Source: Histidinibacterium lentulum (GTDB lineage: Bacteria; Pseudomonadota; Alphaproteobacteria; Rhodobacterales; Rhodobacteraceae). From it: a DNA stretch of 64,000 nt. Below the pieces are notes generated by a model. The model worked only from the letters and a program-made list of their open reading frames with translations, made no database searches and was not told the DNA's origin. Where the stretch lies: assembly GCF_003789055.1 (NCBI RefSeq), contig NZ_ML119082.1, positions 434,001 to 498,000 on the forward strand, in the 5' to 3' direction. This document shows positions 1 through 8,051 of the stretch, one piece after another. The number at the start of each line of letters is the position of its first letter. The first letter of the stretch is position 1. A program made the position numbers and the translations under genes.

Positions 1-490
1 CCACGACCACAGGCGACAGCAGCACCGGGAAGAAGAACACCGCACGGAAGAAGCCGCGGGCGCGGATCTTGCGGTTCAGGATCAGCGCGGTGACGAGGGA
101 AAAGAGGACGAGGAACGAGACCTGGAAGAAGATGAAGGTCGCGGTGTTGTAGATGCCGCGCCAGAAGCGGTCCTCGCGGCAGGAGGTCGGGTCGGCGTAG
201 TTGCCGCAATCGAAGAGGAAGGCATATTGCTCGGTCCCGGTATAGGTACGGTCCTCGAGAAAGAGCCGCGTGCCACCGGTGAGCGAATAGCCGAAGTTGA
301 TGAAGAGCGGCAGGATCACGAAGCCGCCGAAAAAGAGCAGGTTCGGCAACAGGAACCACCAGGGCATCGAGCCGATGCCGCCGAGGCGCTGGAGGGCCTG
401 GAAGGGCTTGTCGAGCGCCTCGAAGATCCAGCGCAGGGGCGCCGTGACGACGCGGGTGGCGCGGGCGCCGAAGCCCGTGGTGTCGGTCAT
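1..490 (-). CDS. sugar ABC transporter permease, N-terminal part (cut by window edge)
   Basis: The reading frame starts at an ATG whose complement is 488-490 and is still open at base 1, so only about 163 N-terminal residues are present. The protein has a polar N-terminus, a first membrane span beginning around residue 43 (MPWWFLLPNLLFF), a periplasmic loop with two cysteines (DCGNYADPTSC), and a second and third span around residues 115-160. This layout is typical of MalF/UgpA-type permeases of the CUT1 family. A strong GGGGAGGGG ribosome site lies just upstream. The gene follows a binding protein on the same strand, so it is probably one of two permeases of that importer. Assignment to the family is firm; the substrate is not known. 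Confidence 0.85.
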   Translation of the reverse strand, partial: MTDTTGFGARATRVVTAPLRWIFEALDKPFQALQRLGGIGSMPWWFLLPNLLFFGGFVILPLFINFGYSLTGGTRLFLEDRTYTGTEQYAFLFDCGNYADPTSCREDRFWRGIYNTATFIFFQVSFLVLFSLVTALILNRKIRARGFFRAVFFFPVLLSPVVV

Positions 491-517
491 GAACGCCCCT
501 CCCCGGCCGGCGAAGAG

Positions 518-545
518 GCGCGCGCCCCGAGGAGGGAGCGCGCGC
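518..545. promoter_or_regulatory. intercistronic stem-loop between binding-protein and permease genes
   Basis: GCGCGCGC occurs at 518-525 and again at 538-545; being self-complementary, the copies can pair across a 12-base loop. It lies in the 67-base gap between the binding-protein stop and the permease start. Such hairpins often protect the upstream messenger and keep binding-protein expression above permease expression. That role is inferred. Confidence 0.45.
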
Positions 546-557
546 GGTCTTTAAGTG

Positions 558-1832
558 TCAGCGGGCCTGTTCGGCCAGCTGCTGTTCGACGTCCTGCTCC
601 ATCCGGTCGAAGGCCTCGTCGAGCGTGAGCTCGCCCACGATCGCCTCGCCGAGGCGGGAGATGAAGGCGTTGAACATCACCCGGTTGTTGGCGTAGCCCT
701 GTGCCTCGTAGGCGATGGGCGAGATCGACGGCACGGCGGCCGCGAAGGTGGCGAGCGCATGGGCCGCGCGCGGATCGTCGGTGGCGAACTCGACGCCGCT
801 TTCGGCGAGGCCGAGGTGGCCGGGGATGAAGAGGGTCTCGCCGTAGAATTCGGCCAGGTTCTCCTCCTGGGTGAGGAATTCCATCAGGGTCGCCACTTCC
901 TCGGGGTGCTCGGTGCCTTCCATGGCGACGAGCGCAGCGCCTCCGGGCATCCCGGTGCAGGCCGCCGGGCCGCAGGGCGCGGGCACGGCCCACCAGTCGA
1001 AGGCGTCGCCGATCGTGGTGGCGAACTGGGGGATCTGCCAGGAGCCGGACATGTAGAGAACGGTCTGGGCGTTGGCGAATTCCTCGTTGGCGCCGAGGTA
1101 GGTGGAGCCGGAGACCGAGCCCCAGAGCTCCTTGGCCATGGTGCCGTCCTCGTGCCAGTCGTAGAGCATCTGCGCCATGGTCCGCATGCCCTCGTCGACG
1201 AGCGCGGGGTTGCCCTCTTCGTCGAAGAGCTCGGCACCCATGGAGATCGCGGGGCCGAAGACGCGGTGGCCGGAGCGGTCCCAGGCCATCGGGATCGGGA
1301 TGTCGAGGGCCGAGGCGACCTCGTTCGTCGCAGCCGCCCAGTCGTCCCAGGTGGCGCCCTCGCCCGGCATCTCGACGCCGGCCTGCTCGAACAGTGTCTT
1401 GTTCACATAGGGGCCGGTAACGGTGAGCTGGGTCATGAAACCGGAGATCGCGCCGCCGCCGGTGGGATCGAGCCAGTTGAGGAAGGGGCCGAAGTTGGTC
1501 CGCCAGTACTCGGGGTCCTCGAGATGGGGCGTGAGGTCGAGATAGTATTCCGAGAGGCCGCCGAGGTCGGTGACGCGCGCGATGTCGGGGCCGTCGCCGG
1601 CGGCGAGTTGCACGGGCAGCGATTCGAGGATCGCCTGGTAGGGCACCACGTCTAGGGTGACGGAGATGTCCGGGTTCGCCTCCTCGAAGCGGTCGAGGAT
1701 GCCCTGCATCACCTCGCCCTCGTTGCCGTCGTTGTACCAGGTCATCCGGAGTTCGGTCTGGGCCATCGCCGCAGAGGCCGCGAGCGTCAGCGCCAGAACG
1801 CTGGCCCCGGTTCTCGTCATGACAGTCTTCAT
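558..1832 (-). CDS. sugar ABC transporter periplasmic binding protein
   Basis: This 424-residue extracellular solute-binding protein (CUT1, family 1) captures a sugar in the periplasm for the downstream permease. The N-terminus is a clear Sec signal peptide ending in an ASAAMA|Q cleavage site near residue 24. It is followed by the LRMTWYNDGNEGEVMQGIL start of the first lobe, typical of maltose/glycerol-phosphate binding proteins. Length is normal for the family. It lies 67 bases upstream of the permease and 185 bases downstream of uxuA on the same strand. The neighbourhood suggests a uronate, oligouronate or related sugar as ligand, but the sequence does not prove this. Confidence 0.9.
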   Translation of the reverse strand: MKTVMTRTGASVLALTLAASAAMAQTELRMTWYNDGNEGEVMQGILDRFEEANPDISVTLDVVPYQAILESLPVQLAAGDGPDIARVTDLGGLSEYYLDLTPHLEDPEYWRTNFGPFLNWLDPTGGGAISGFMTQLTVTGPYVNKTLFEQAGVEMPGEGATWDDWAAATNEVASALDIPIPMAWDRSGHRVFGPAISMGAELFDEEGNPALVDEGMRTMAQMLYDWHEDGTMAKELWGSVSGSTYLGANEEFANAQTVLYMSGSWQIPQFATTIGDAFDWWAVPAPCGPAACTGMPGGAALVAMEGTEHPEEVATLMEFLTQEENLAEFYGETLFIPGHLGLAESGVEFATDDPRAAHALATFAAAVPSISPIAYEAQGYANNRVMFNAFISRLGEAIVGELTLDEAFDRMEQDVEQQLAEQAR

Positions 1833-1892
1833 ATCGGTTCTCCTCCTGTTGGCCTTCGCGGCCGGTCAGTCCCGGCCCTGTGCGGCCGTGTT

Positions 1893-1915
1893 GACCGGTC
1901 CCAGAGACCGGTCCC
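1893..1915. promoter_or_regulatory. tandem GACCGGTC-containing repeat, possible operator
   Basis: GACCGGTCCC occurs at 1893-1902 and again at 1906-1915, separated by AGA. Each copy contains the 8-base palindrome GACCGGTC, and the copies repeat with a 13-base period. It lies in the 185-base gap between uxuA and the sugar-binding-protein gene, where an internal promoter or regulator site would be expected. No regulator gene is adjacent within the window. Confidence 0.35.
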
Positions 1916-2017
1916 TGCAGCGTCGTCCGACAGGACGCGCTTTGCCAGTGAAGATTTTGCGCCAGCGCCCGTTCCGCCGCGGCGTCTGGACCGGCCCGGG
2001 CGTCGCGCGCGCGGCCA

Positions 2018-3220
2018 TCACGGCGCGGCCGCGGGCCGGGCGAGGGCCGCGAGCACGCCGCGCAACTCCGCGAGACCCTTGAGACGGCCGACGGCGGGGT
2101 AGCCGGGCTGATGCTTGCGCTCGAGGTCGGTCAGGATCGCCTGACCATGGTCGGGGCGGAAGGGGATCTCGGCATCGGCGCGGCCCTCGGCGCGGCGCCG
2201 CGCCTCTTCGGTCAGGAGCGTCTCGATCACCTCGACCATGTCGGTCTGTCCGGAGAGGTGCTCGTCCTCGAAGAAGGAACAGGGCACGGTTTCGGTGGTG
2301 CGGGTCACGTTGCGCAGGTGGACGAAATGGATGCGGGGGCCGAACTCCCGGGCGATCGCGGGCAGGTCGTTGTCGGGTCGCGCGCCGAGAGAACCGGTGC
2401 AGAGCGTCATCCCGGCGGCGGGACTGTCCACAGCGGTCAGAAGCTCGCGGTAGTGGGCGGCGGTGGACATCACGCGCGGCAAGCCGAGGAGAGGGAACGG
2501 CGGATCGTCGGGATGGCAGCAGAGGCGCATGCCGAGGCGCTCTGCGGTGGGCACGACCTCGGAGAGGAAGTCGACATGGTGCTGCATCAGCCGCTCGGGC
2601 GAGATGTCCTCGTAGCGCGCCAGCCCCTCGCGCAGGGCGTCGAGGGACCAGCGTTCGGTCGATCCGGGCAGGCCGCAGGTGATGTTTTCCGTCAGAGCGG
2701 CGCGAGCGGCGTCGTTCATCGTGCCGGCGAGTTCGTCGGCGCGGGCGGCGGTCTCTTCGGTGTAATCCTCGCGCGCGCCGGGGCGGGCGAGGATGTGGAT
2801 GTCGAAGGCGGCGAAGATGTCGATGTCGAAGGCCATCGCCGTGCCGCCATGGGTCATGGGCGCGGCGAGATCCGTTCGAGTCCAGTCGAGGACCGGCATG
2901 AAGTTGTAGCAGATCGTGCGAATATCGGCGGCAGCCAGCGCCTCGAGCGAGGCGCGCCAGGCGTCGAGATGGGCGCGCCAGTCGCCCGTCTGCGTGCGGA
3001 TCGCCTCGGACACCGGCAGGCTTTCGACGACGGACCAGGGCAGCGGCGCGCCACCGTCGGCGCCGAGCTCCGCGACGCGCCTGGCGATCTCCTCTGCCGG
3101 CCATGCGGCGCCTGCGGGCAGGTGGTGCAGCGCGGTGACCACCCCGGTGGCGCCGGCCTGGCGGATGTCCGACAGGCACACCGGATCAACCGGCCCGAAC
3201 CAGCGCCAGGTCTGCTGCAT
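2018..3220 (-). CDS. uxuA: mannonate dehydratase
   Basis: UxuA dehydrates D-mannonate to 2-keto-3-deoxygluconate in hexuronate catabolism. The 400-residue product has the family's usual length and features: MQQTWRWFGPVDPV start, a TIM-barrel, the CCHPDDPP motif and the late FVHLRNV motif that supplies metal ligands. I chose the ATG at 3220 because it has a GGGAGG ribosome site and matches the family start; an in-frame start 57 bases further upstream adds only a basic, non-homologous extension. It is the first gene of a minus-strand group with the sugar ABC transporter, supporting a role in uronate use. No regulator of the pathway is seen nearby. Confidence 0.92.
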   Translation of the reverse strand: MQQTWRWFGPVDPVCLSDIRQAGATGVVTALHHLPAGAAWPAEEIARRVAELGADGGAPLPWSVVESLPVSEAIRTQTGDWRAHLDAWRASLEALAAADIRTICYNFMPVLDWTRTDLAAPMTHGGTAMAFDIDIFAAFDIHILARPGAREDYTEETAARADELAGTMNDAARAALTENITCGLPGSTERWSLDALREGLARYEDISPERLMQHHVDFLSEVVPTAERLGMRLCCHPDDPPFPLLGLPRVMSTAAHYRELLTAVDSPAAGMTLCTGSLGARPDNDLPAIAREFGPRIHFVHLRNVTRTTETVPCSFFEDEHLSGQTDMVEVIETLLTEEARRRAEGRADAEIPFRPDHGQAILTDLERKHQPGYPAVGRLKGLAELRGVLAALARPAAAP

Positions 3221-3309
3221 GGTGTTCTCCCTCCCGTGGCCGGGCCGTGCGTTGCGGACCGGCCGTCTTGCGACCAAGGTATACAGGCGACCCCGGCACA
3301 GGCAATCCC

Positions 3310-4170
3310 ATGGCGCCCCTCACACGTCCCGAGCTCTGGCGCCTGCTGGGCGCATCCCCGCCGGGGCGACCGGGGGTGCGCGTGCTTTCGGAGGGAGAGA
3401 CGGAGGGCGTGAGGTGGCGGCGGCTGGAGCTTGTCGGCGAGCGCAGGGTTCCGGCGTTCGATCTCGCCCCGGTTCCGGGCGCGCCGGTGCGCTCTCCAGT
3501 GCTCTATGCCCATGCCCACGGGGACCGGCCGGGCATCGGCAAGGCGGAGGCGCTGGAGGGGCGCCCTGCCCTTCTCGATCCGCCGCTGGGGCTGGCGCTG
3601 GCGCGGGCGGGGCACCGGGTGCTGTGTCCCGACATGGCCGGGTTCGGCGAGCGGCAGGGAGAGGGGCCGGAGGGGGCGCTGGCGAAGGCGCTGCTGTGGC
3701 AGGGGCGGACGCTGCTGGGGGTGATGGTGGAGGACCTGAGCGGCGCGCTCGATCTGCTGTGCGAGGCGGAGGAAGCGCCGGCGGTGGTGGGGTTTTCCAT
3801 GGGGGCGTTCCTTGCCGCCATGGTGGGCGCGCTGCGGCCCGAGGCCTCGAAGGTGGCGCATCTGTGCGGGATGGCGGCGATCGCGCCGCTGATCGCCTCG
3901 GGGGCCCATGACCTGCACGGGCCGTACCTGACAATCCCGGGCCTGCTGCCGGAGCATGACCTGCCGGAGGTTGCCGCGCTGATCGCGCCCCGGTCGCAGT
4001 TCGTGGCGGCGGGACTGGCCGATCCGCTGACGCCGCCGGAGGCATTCGGGCCTTTGGAGAAGCGGCTCAGGGAGGTCTACGGGGACGGGCCGCTGGTCGT
4101 TCATGTGGGCGCGGAGGGGCATGTGGAGACGCGCGCGATGCGGGCGGCGCTGCTGGCGTTTCTCGCTTAG
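3310..4170 (+). CDS. alpha/beta hydrolase (dienelactone-hydrolase-like)
   Basis: A 286-residue cytoplasmic serine hydrolase of the alpha/beta fold. It has the nucleophile elbow GFSMG, a preceding YAHAHGDRPG segment that could form the oxyanion region, and a late GAEGHVETRAM segment holding the catalytic His. No signal peptide is seen. The ATG at 3310 is preferred over an in-frame ATG at 3247 because the extra 21 residues do not look like a hydrolase start and would overlap the uxuA promoter. It is transcribed divergently from uxuA and overlaps comM tail-to-tail by 4 bases. Substrate unknown; a small ester or lactone is likely. Confidence 0.75.
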   Translation: MAPLTRPELWRLLGASPPGRPGVRVLSEGETEGVRWRRLELVGERRVPAFDLAPVPGAPVRSPVLYAHAHGDRPGIGKAEALEGRPALLDPPLGLALARAGHRVLCPDMAGFGERQGEGPEGALAKALLWQGRTLLGVMVEDLSGALDLLCEAEEAPAVVGFSMGAFLAAMVGALRPEASKVAHLCGMAAIAPLIASGAHDLHGPYLTIPGLLPEHDLPEVAALIAPRSQFVAAGLADPLTPPEAFGPLEKRLREVYGDGPLVVHVGAEGHVETRAMRAALLAFLA

Positions 4171-5678
4171 CCCGATCCGTAGGAGAGGCGGAAGCTGACG
4201 GCCTCGGCGAGATGGGCGCGTGTGATGTCCTGCGATCCGGCGAGATCGGCGATGGTGCGGGCGACGCGCAGGACCCGGTGATAGCCGCGGGCGGTCAGGC
4301 CCATGCGTTCGGCGGCACGCGCCAGAAGTTCCCGCCCGTCCGCATCGAGGGGGGCGATCGTTTCGAGGAGGGCGCCCGAGGCGTCGGCATTGACGCGGAC
4401 CTTCTCGACCCCCTCGAACCGGGTGGACTGGAGGGCGCGCGCGGCGGCGACGCGGGCGGCGATGGCTGCCGAGGTCTCGCCGGTGGCGGGCATGTCGAGG
4501 TCGGACCAGGCCACGGGCGGCACCTCCACCCGCAGGTCGAACCGGTCCATGAGGGGGCCCGAGATTCGGCCCATGTACTCCTCGCCGCAGGCGGGCACGC
4601 GGGCGCAGGCGCGGGACGGCTCGGCGAGATAACCGCAGCGGCAGGGGTTCGCGGCGGCGATCAGCAGGAACCGGCAGGGATAGCGGACATGGGCGTTGGC
4701 GCGGGCCACGACCACCTCCCCTGTCTCGATGGGCTGGCGCAGGGTCTCGAGCACCTGGCGGGGGAACTCGGGGAACTCGTCCATGAAGAGCACGCCGTTA
4801 TGCGCAAGGCTGATCTCGCCGGGCTTGGCGGTGCGCCCCCCGCCGACGATGGCGGGCATGGAGGCGGTGTGGTGCGGTTCGCGAAACGGGCGGATGCGGG
4901 AGATGCCGCCCTCGTCCATCAGCCCGGCGAGGGAATGGACCATGGAGGTCTCCAGCGCCTCGGCGGGCGTGAGGGGCGGCAGGAGGCCCGGCAGGCGTGC
5001 GGCGAGCATGGACTTGCCCGATCCGGGAGAGCCGACCATCAGCAGGTGATGGCGTCCGGCAGCGGCGATCTCGAGCGCGCGCTTGGCGCGTTCCTGGCCT
5101 TTGACCTCTCTCATGTCAGGGCCGCCGGTTTCCGGGCCGACCTCGCCGGGCACGGCGGGCGCAAGGGGCGTGCGAGCGGTGATATGGCCGATGGCCTCGG
5201 CCAGCGAGCGGGGTGCGAAGACACCGCAGGCGCCGACCCAGGCGGCCTCCGCCCCGCAGGCGAGGGGACAGATCAGCGTGCGCTCCTCCTCGGCGGCGGC
5301 CATGGCGGCCGGCAGGGCGCCCAGCACCGGCACGAGGCCGCCGTCCAGCGCGAGCTCGCCCAGCGCGGTCAGTTCGGCCACCTTGTCGCGGGGGAGAATG
5401 TCGATCTCGGCCAGCAGCGCCAGTGCGATGGGCAGGTCGAAATGGCTGCCCTCCTTGGGGATGTCGGCGGGCGAGAGGTTGATCGTGATCTTCTTCGACG
5501 GCAGGGCGATGGCCATGGTGGAGAGCGCCGCGCGGACCCGTTCGCGGGCCTCGGAGACCGCCTTGTCGGGCAGGCCCACGATGGAAAACCCGGGCAGACC
5601 CGGCGAGACGGCGCATTGCACCTCGACGTCGCGGGCCTCGATCCCCTCGAAGGCTACCGTATGGGTGACCGCCACCAT
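4167..5678 (-). CDS. comM: YifB/ComM family magnesium-chelatase-like AAA+ ATPase
   Basis: A 503-residue AAA+ protein of the ComM family, a hexameric helicase promoting branch migration during natural transformation in other bacteria. Residues 1-170 form the Lon-protease-like N-terminal domain (AVSPGLPGFSIVGLPDKAV). The AAA+ core follows, with Walker A GSPGSGKS at 216-223 and Walker B VLFMDE at 296-301, then a cysteine-rich stretch (NPCRCGYL ... CARVPACG) and the C-terminal Mg-chelatase domain. Length is normal for the family. It overlaps the convergent hydrolase gene by 4 bases and stands alone as a transcription unit. Confidence 0.93.
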   Translation of the reverse strand: MVAVTHTVAFEGIEARDVEVQCAVSPGLPGFSIVGLPDKAVSEARERVRAALSTMAIALPSKKITINLSPADIPKEGSHFDLPIALALLAEIDILPRDKVAELTALGELALDGGLVPVLGALPAAMAAAEEERTLICPLACGAEAAWVGACGVFAPRSLAEAIGHITARTPLAPAVPGEVGPETGGPDMREVKGQERAKRALEIAAAGRHHLLMVGSPGSGKSMLAARLPGLLPPLTPAEALETSMVHSLAGLMDEGGISRIRPFREPHHTASMPAIVGGGRTAKPGEISLAHNGVLFMDEFPEFPRQVLETLRQPIETGEVVVARANAHVRYPCRFLLIAAANPCRCGYLAEPSRACARVPACGEEYMGRISGPLMDRFDLRVEVPPVAWSDLDMPATGETSAAIAARVAAARALQSTRFEGVEKVRVNADASGALLETIAPLDADGRELLARAAERMGLTARGYHRVLRVARTIADLAGSQDITRAHLAEAVSFRLSYGSG

Positions 5679-5734
5679 GATGCGCCGCGCCTGTTGTGCG
5701 CGGCATGGTTAACAGACCGGTCCTTACAGATTGG

Positions 5735-6403
5735 TTAACCGGGCCAGGGGCGGGTGGGCAGGTCCGTGTCGTAGCGGGTGATGCGGGTGGACTCGGCGAG
5801 GCCCTCGGCGCGCCACTGGCGGAACGCGGGACAGGCGAGGTGCGCCTCGACATAGGCGCGGGCGCGATCCGAGACCGGCAGGCTCCAGGTCACGATTCGG
5901 GTCGCAACGGGCGCGTAGAAGGCATCGGCGAGGCTGTAGTCTCCGAACAGCCAGGGGCCCGGTCCGGGGGTCATGGCCCAGAGCTCTTCCAGGCGGGCGA
6001 GGTCCGCGCGCACCGCCTCGGTGGCCGGGGGCGCGTCGTAGACGTGGCGCAGGTCCATGGGGCAATTGCTGCGCAGGGCCTGAAATCCCGAGTGCATCTC
6101 CGCCACGAGCCAGCGCGCAAGGGCGCGGCGGGCGGGGTCCGACGGCCAGAGACCGGCGTCCGGATGGCGCTCCGCCAGGGTCTCGGCAATGGCGAGGGTG
6201 TCGCCCAGGACGGTGCCGGAGGGGGTGCGGATCACCGGAACGAGCCGGGCGGGGGCAAGGGGCGCGAAGGCCGCGTCCTTGCCGGGGCCGTAGATGTCGA
6301 GAAGCTGCGTCCGCACCGGCAGGCCAAAGCGGGCGAACATGAGCCAGCCACGGAGTGACCAGCTCGAATGGAGGCGGGCGGCGATGTAAAGGTCATAGGT
6401 CAT
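5735..6403 (-). CDS. glutathione S-transferase family protein
   Basis: A 222-residue cytoplasmic protein with an N-terminal thioredoxin-like fold and an all-helical C-terminal domain. The opening TYDLYIAARLHSSWSLRGW places the likely catalytic Ser around residues 13-14, and the cis-Pro segment LVPVIRTPSGTVLGDTLAIAE binds glutathione in the family. The GDYSLADAF motif in the C-terminal domain is characteristic. The ATG at 6403 is the first that begins in the fold; a longer frame reaches 6589 but is not family-like. It is divergent from the HxlR-type regulator at 6525, which may control it. Substrate unknown. Confidence 0.85.
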   Translation of the reverse strand: MTYDLYIAARLHSSWSLRGWLMFARFGLPVRTQLLDIYGPGKDAAFAPLAPARLVPVIRTPSGTVLGDTLAIAETLAERHPDAGLWPSDPARRALARWLVAEMHSGFQALRSNCPMDLRHVYDAPPATEAVRADLARLEELWAMTPGPGPWLFGDYSLADAFYAPVATRIVTWSLPVSDRARAYVEAHLACPAFRQWRAEGLAESTRITRYDTDLPTRPWPG

Positions 6404-6524
6404 GACATATTCTTGCGCCGCGGATGGCCTGGCGTAAAGCGGTTTCCCGGTGTGATCCCGGGGGATGACAGGCTGCGTTTCCCCCGCCACAGTTGGCCCG
6501 AGGTAAGGACCGGGAGGACGCGCC

Positions 6525-6851
6525 ATGGAGATCCCCTGCCCGATGCGGATCGCGACCGAGACGATGGGCGGCCGCTGGAGGCCGGGCATCCTCTGGCGCC
6601 TGATGGACGGTCCGATGCGCTACGGGGAGCTGAGGCGGGGGATGCCGTGGATCTCGGAGAAGATCCTGATCCGGCATCTGCGCGACCTCGAGGCGGCCGG
6701 GTTGATCCTGCGCACGGATCACGGGACGCAGCCGCCGCAGGTGGATTACCGGCTGACCGAGGCGGGGCAGACGCTGGGGCCTGTGCTGACCGCGATGGCG
6801 GCGTGGGGGGCCGGGCGGAGCGCGGCGGGCGCGGAGCGGCTCGGCGCCTGA
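6525..6851 (+). CDS. HxlR-family winged-helix transcriptional regulator
   Basis: A 108-residue DNA-binding protein. It shows the HxlR signature: CPMRIATETMGGRWRPGILWRL for the first helices, MRYGELRRGMPWISEKIL for the recognition helix, and the wing ending in VDYRLTEAGQTL. Members often sense aldehydes, quinones or oxidative stress, but no sensing Cys other than C5 is present. It is divergently transcribed from the glutathione transferase gene with about 120 bases between them, so that gene is its most likely target. Confidence 0.88.
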   Translation: MEIPCPMRIATETMGGRWRPGILWRLMDGPMRYGELRRGMPWISEKILIRHLRDLEAAGLILRTDHGTQPPQVDYRLTEAGQTLGPVLTAMAAWGAGRSAAGAERLGA

Positions 6852-6902
6852 GGCGGGGGAGTGGGCCGGGCTTCTGGGGCGCCACGGTCCCTCCTCGCCC
6901 TG

Positions 6903-7325
6903 CGGCCTCGGGTTCTTGCCGGGGCGGAGAATGACAGTTGCCGAGCTCCGACATCGGCGGCTCGCTCCCGTCCGAGGGGAGCGCAGAGGCGCGCCATCGG
7001 GGGGCCGCGGATCGGCGATCACCGGTTGATCGGCAGTGCCTTATGGCGACGTGTCATTGCTCCGCATGAGCGGCGCGCTGGTGTCGGCCAATCGCCGGGC
7101 CGTGGGGGCGGTCGCCATTGGAGCGCCATTGGTCCGAGCGACAATGGCGACGCGATGGCGCGGCGGCCTGCGGCCTTGATTCCGCGCCGGGGCGGAGAAT
7201 GACGGTTGCCGAGTTCGGACATCGGCGGCTCGCTATGGTGACCGGTCATTGCTCCGACCAATCGGCGCGCTGTCGTCAGCCAATCGACGGGCCAAGGGGG
7301 CGGTCGCCATCGGACCGCCATTGCC
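6903..7325. repeat. imperfect direct repeat in a 510-base gene-free region
   Basis: The gap 6852-7361 holds no convincing gene. It contains two imperfect copies of a roughly 155-base unit. The second copy is contiguous (about 7170-7325). The first is split into about 6903-6966 and 7043-7132 by some 75 extra bases. Conserved blocks include GGGGCGGAGAATGAC, GTTGCCGAG, GACATCGGCGGCTCGCT, GTCATTGCTCCG and GGGGGCGGTCGCCAT. Several inverted CAATGGCGAC/GTCGCCATTG elements are embedded. Origin and function are unknown. Confidence 0.7.
7111..7151. other. perfect 10-bp stem-loop inside the repeat region
   Basis: GTCGCCATTG at 7111-7120 is perfectly complementary to CAATGGCGAC at 7142-7151, with a 21-base loop. 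The second repeat copy carries only the left arm with one change (GTCGCCATCG at about 7301), so the hairpin is formed by the first copy and the bases that follow it. No run of T follows, so it does not look like an intrinsic terminator. Confidence 0.5.
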
Positions 7326-7361
7326 CCGGGCGGCACCGGCGGGCGGAGGACCTGCCGCCCC

Positions 7362-8021
7362 CTACCCCCGCAGCATCCTGAGCCCCTGCGTGACGTCCGT
7401 CCGAACGGCGAGGCGCAGGCCGGGCTCGTCCCCGGCGCGCAGGGCGGCGAGAATGATGCGGTGGCCGGAGGGCGGCTCGGACCGGCGCAGCCGCGCGTAG
7501 AGCGCGGCCATCGTGGGGCCGAGCTGGAGCCAGACGGTCTCGGCCATCGCCAGCATCGCCGGGGCCTGGGCGCGCAGGTAGAGCGTGCGGTGGAACTCGA
7601 GATTGACGCGGATGTAGCCGGTGGCGTCCTGCTGCAGGACGCGCTGGCGGACCACCTCGTTGATCGCCTGGAGCCGCTCGATCAGCGCGAAATGGGCGCG
7701 CGGCAGGGCGCGGCTGGCCAGCTCTGGCTCGAGCAGCCCGCGGAGCGCGGCAAGCTCCTCGATCCGGTCGTTGGACAGCTCGGGCGTGGAGACGCGGCCC
7801 GAAGAGGACAGGAACAGCGCGCCCTCGGCCACGAGGCGGCGGACGGCCTCGCGGGCAGGGGTCATGGAGGTTCCGAATTCGCGTCCGATGCCGCGCAGGG
7901 TCAGCGCCTGCCCCGGCAGGATCTCGCCGTGCATGATGCGCGACCTCAGCGCGCGGTAGACGCGGTCGTGGGCGGCCCCCGTGGGGGCCAAAGGTTCTGC
8001 AGCGCGGGGCTGGATCAGCAT
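7362..8021 (-). CDS. GntR-family (FadR subfamily) transcriptional regulator
   Basis: A 219-residue repressor or activator with an N-terminal winged helix (YRALRSRIMHGEILPGQALTLRGI, then TPAREAVRRLVAEGAL) and a C-terminal all-helical FCD ligand-binding domain (residues about 80-210). The FCD metal-site pattern is recognisable in RVNLEFHRTLY and the late SGHRIILAALRAGD segment. Effectors of this class are usually carboxylic acids. The gene is isolated: upstream is the protease gene on the same strand, downstream the repeat region. No target operon is obvious in the window. Confidence 0.88.
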   Translation of the reverse strand: MLIQPRAAEPLAPTGAAHDRVYRALRSRIMHGEILPGQALTLRGIGREFGTSMTPAREAVRRLVAEGALFLSSSGRVSTPELSNDRIEELAALRGLLEPELASRALPRAHFALIERLQAINEVVRQRVLQQDATGYIRVNLEFHRTLYLRAQAPAMLAMAETVWLQLGPTMAALYARLRRSEPPSGHRIILAALRAGDEPGLRLAVRTDVTQGLRMLRG

Positions 8022-8051
8022 GGCATCAGTGTGACCTCGGGCCGCCTCGCG

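Noticed and set aside
555-1655. Long open frame opposite the sugar-binding-protein gene
   Set aside because: Antisense shadow of a high-GC gene; the translation is Gly/His/Glu-rich without any family pattern. The same applies to long antisense frames opposite uxuA, comM, the glycosyltransferase, dctP, dctM and mrpA.
6861-7336. Possible small genes in the repeat region on both strands
   Set aside because: Frames of 105-113 codons are Arg/Pro/Gly-rich, lack ribosome sites, and their sequence follows the DNA repeat rather than a protein pattern.
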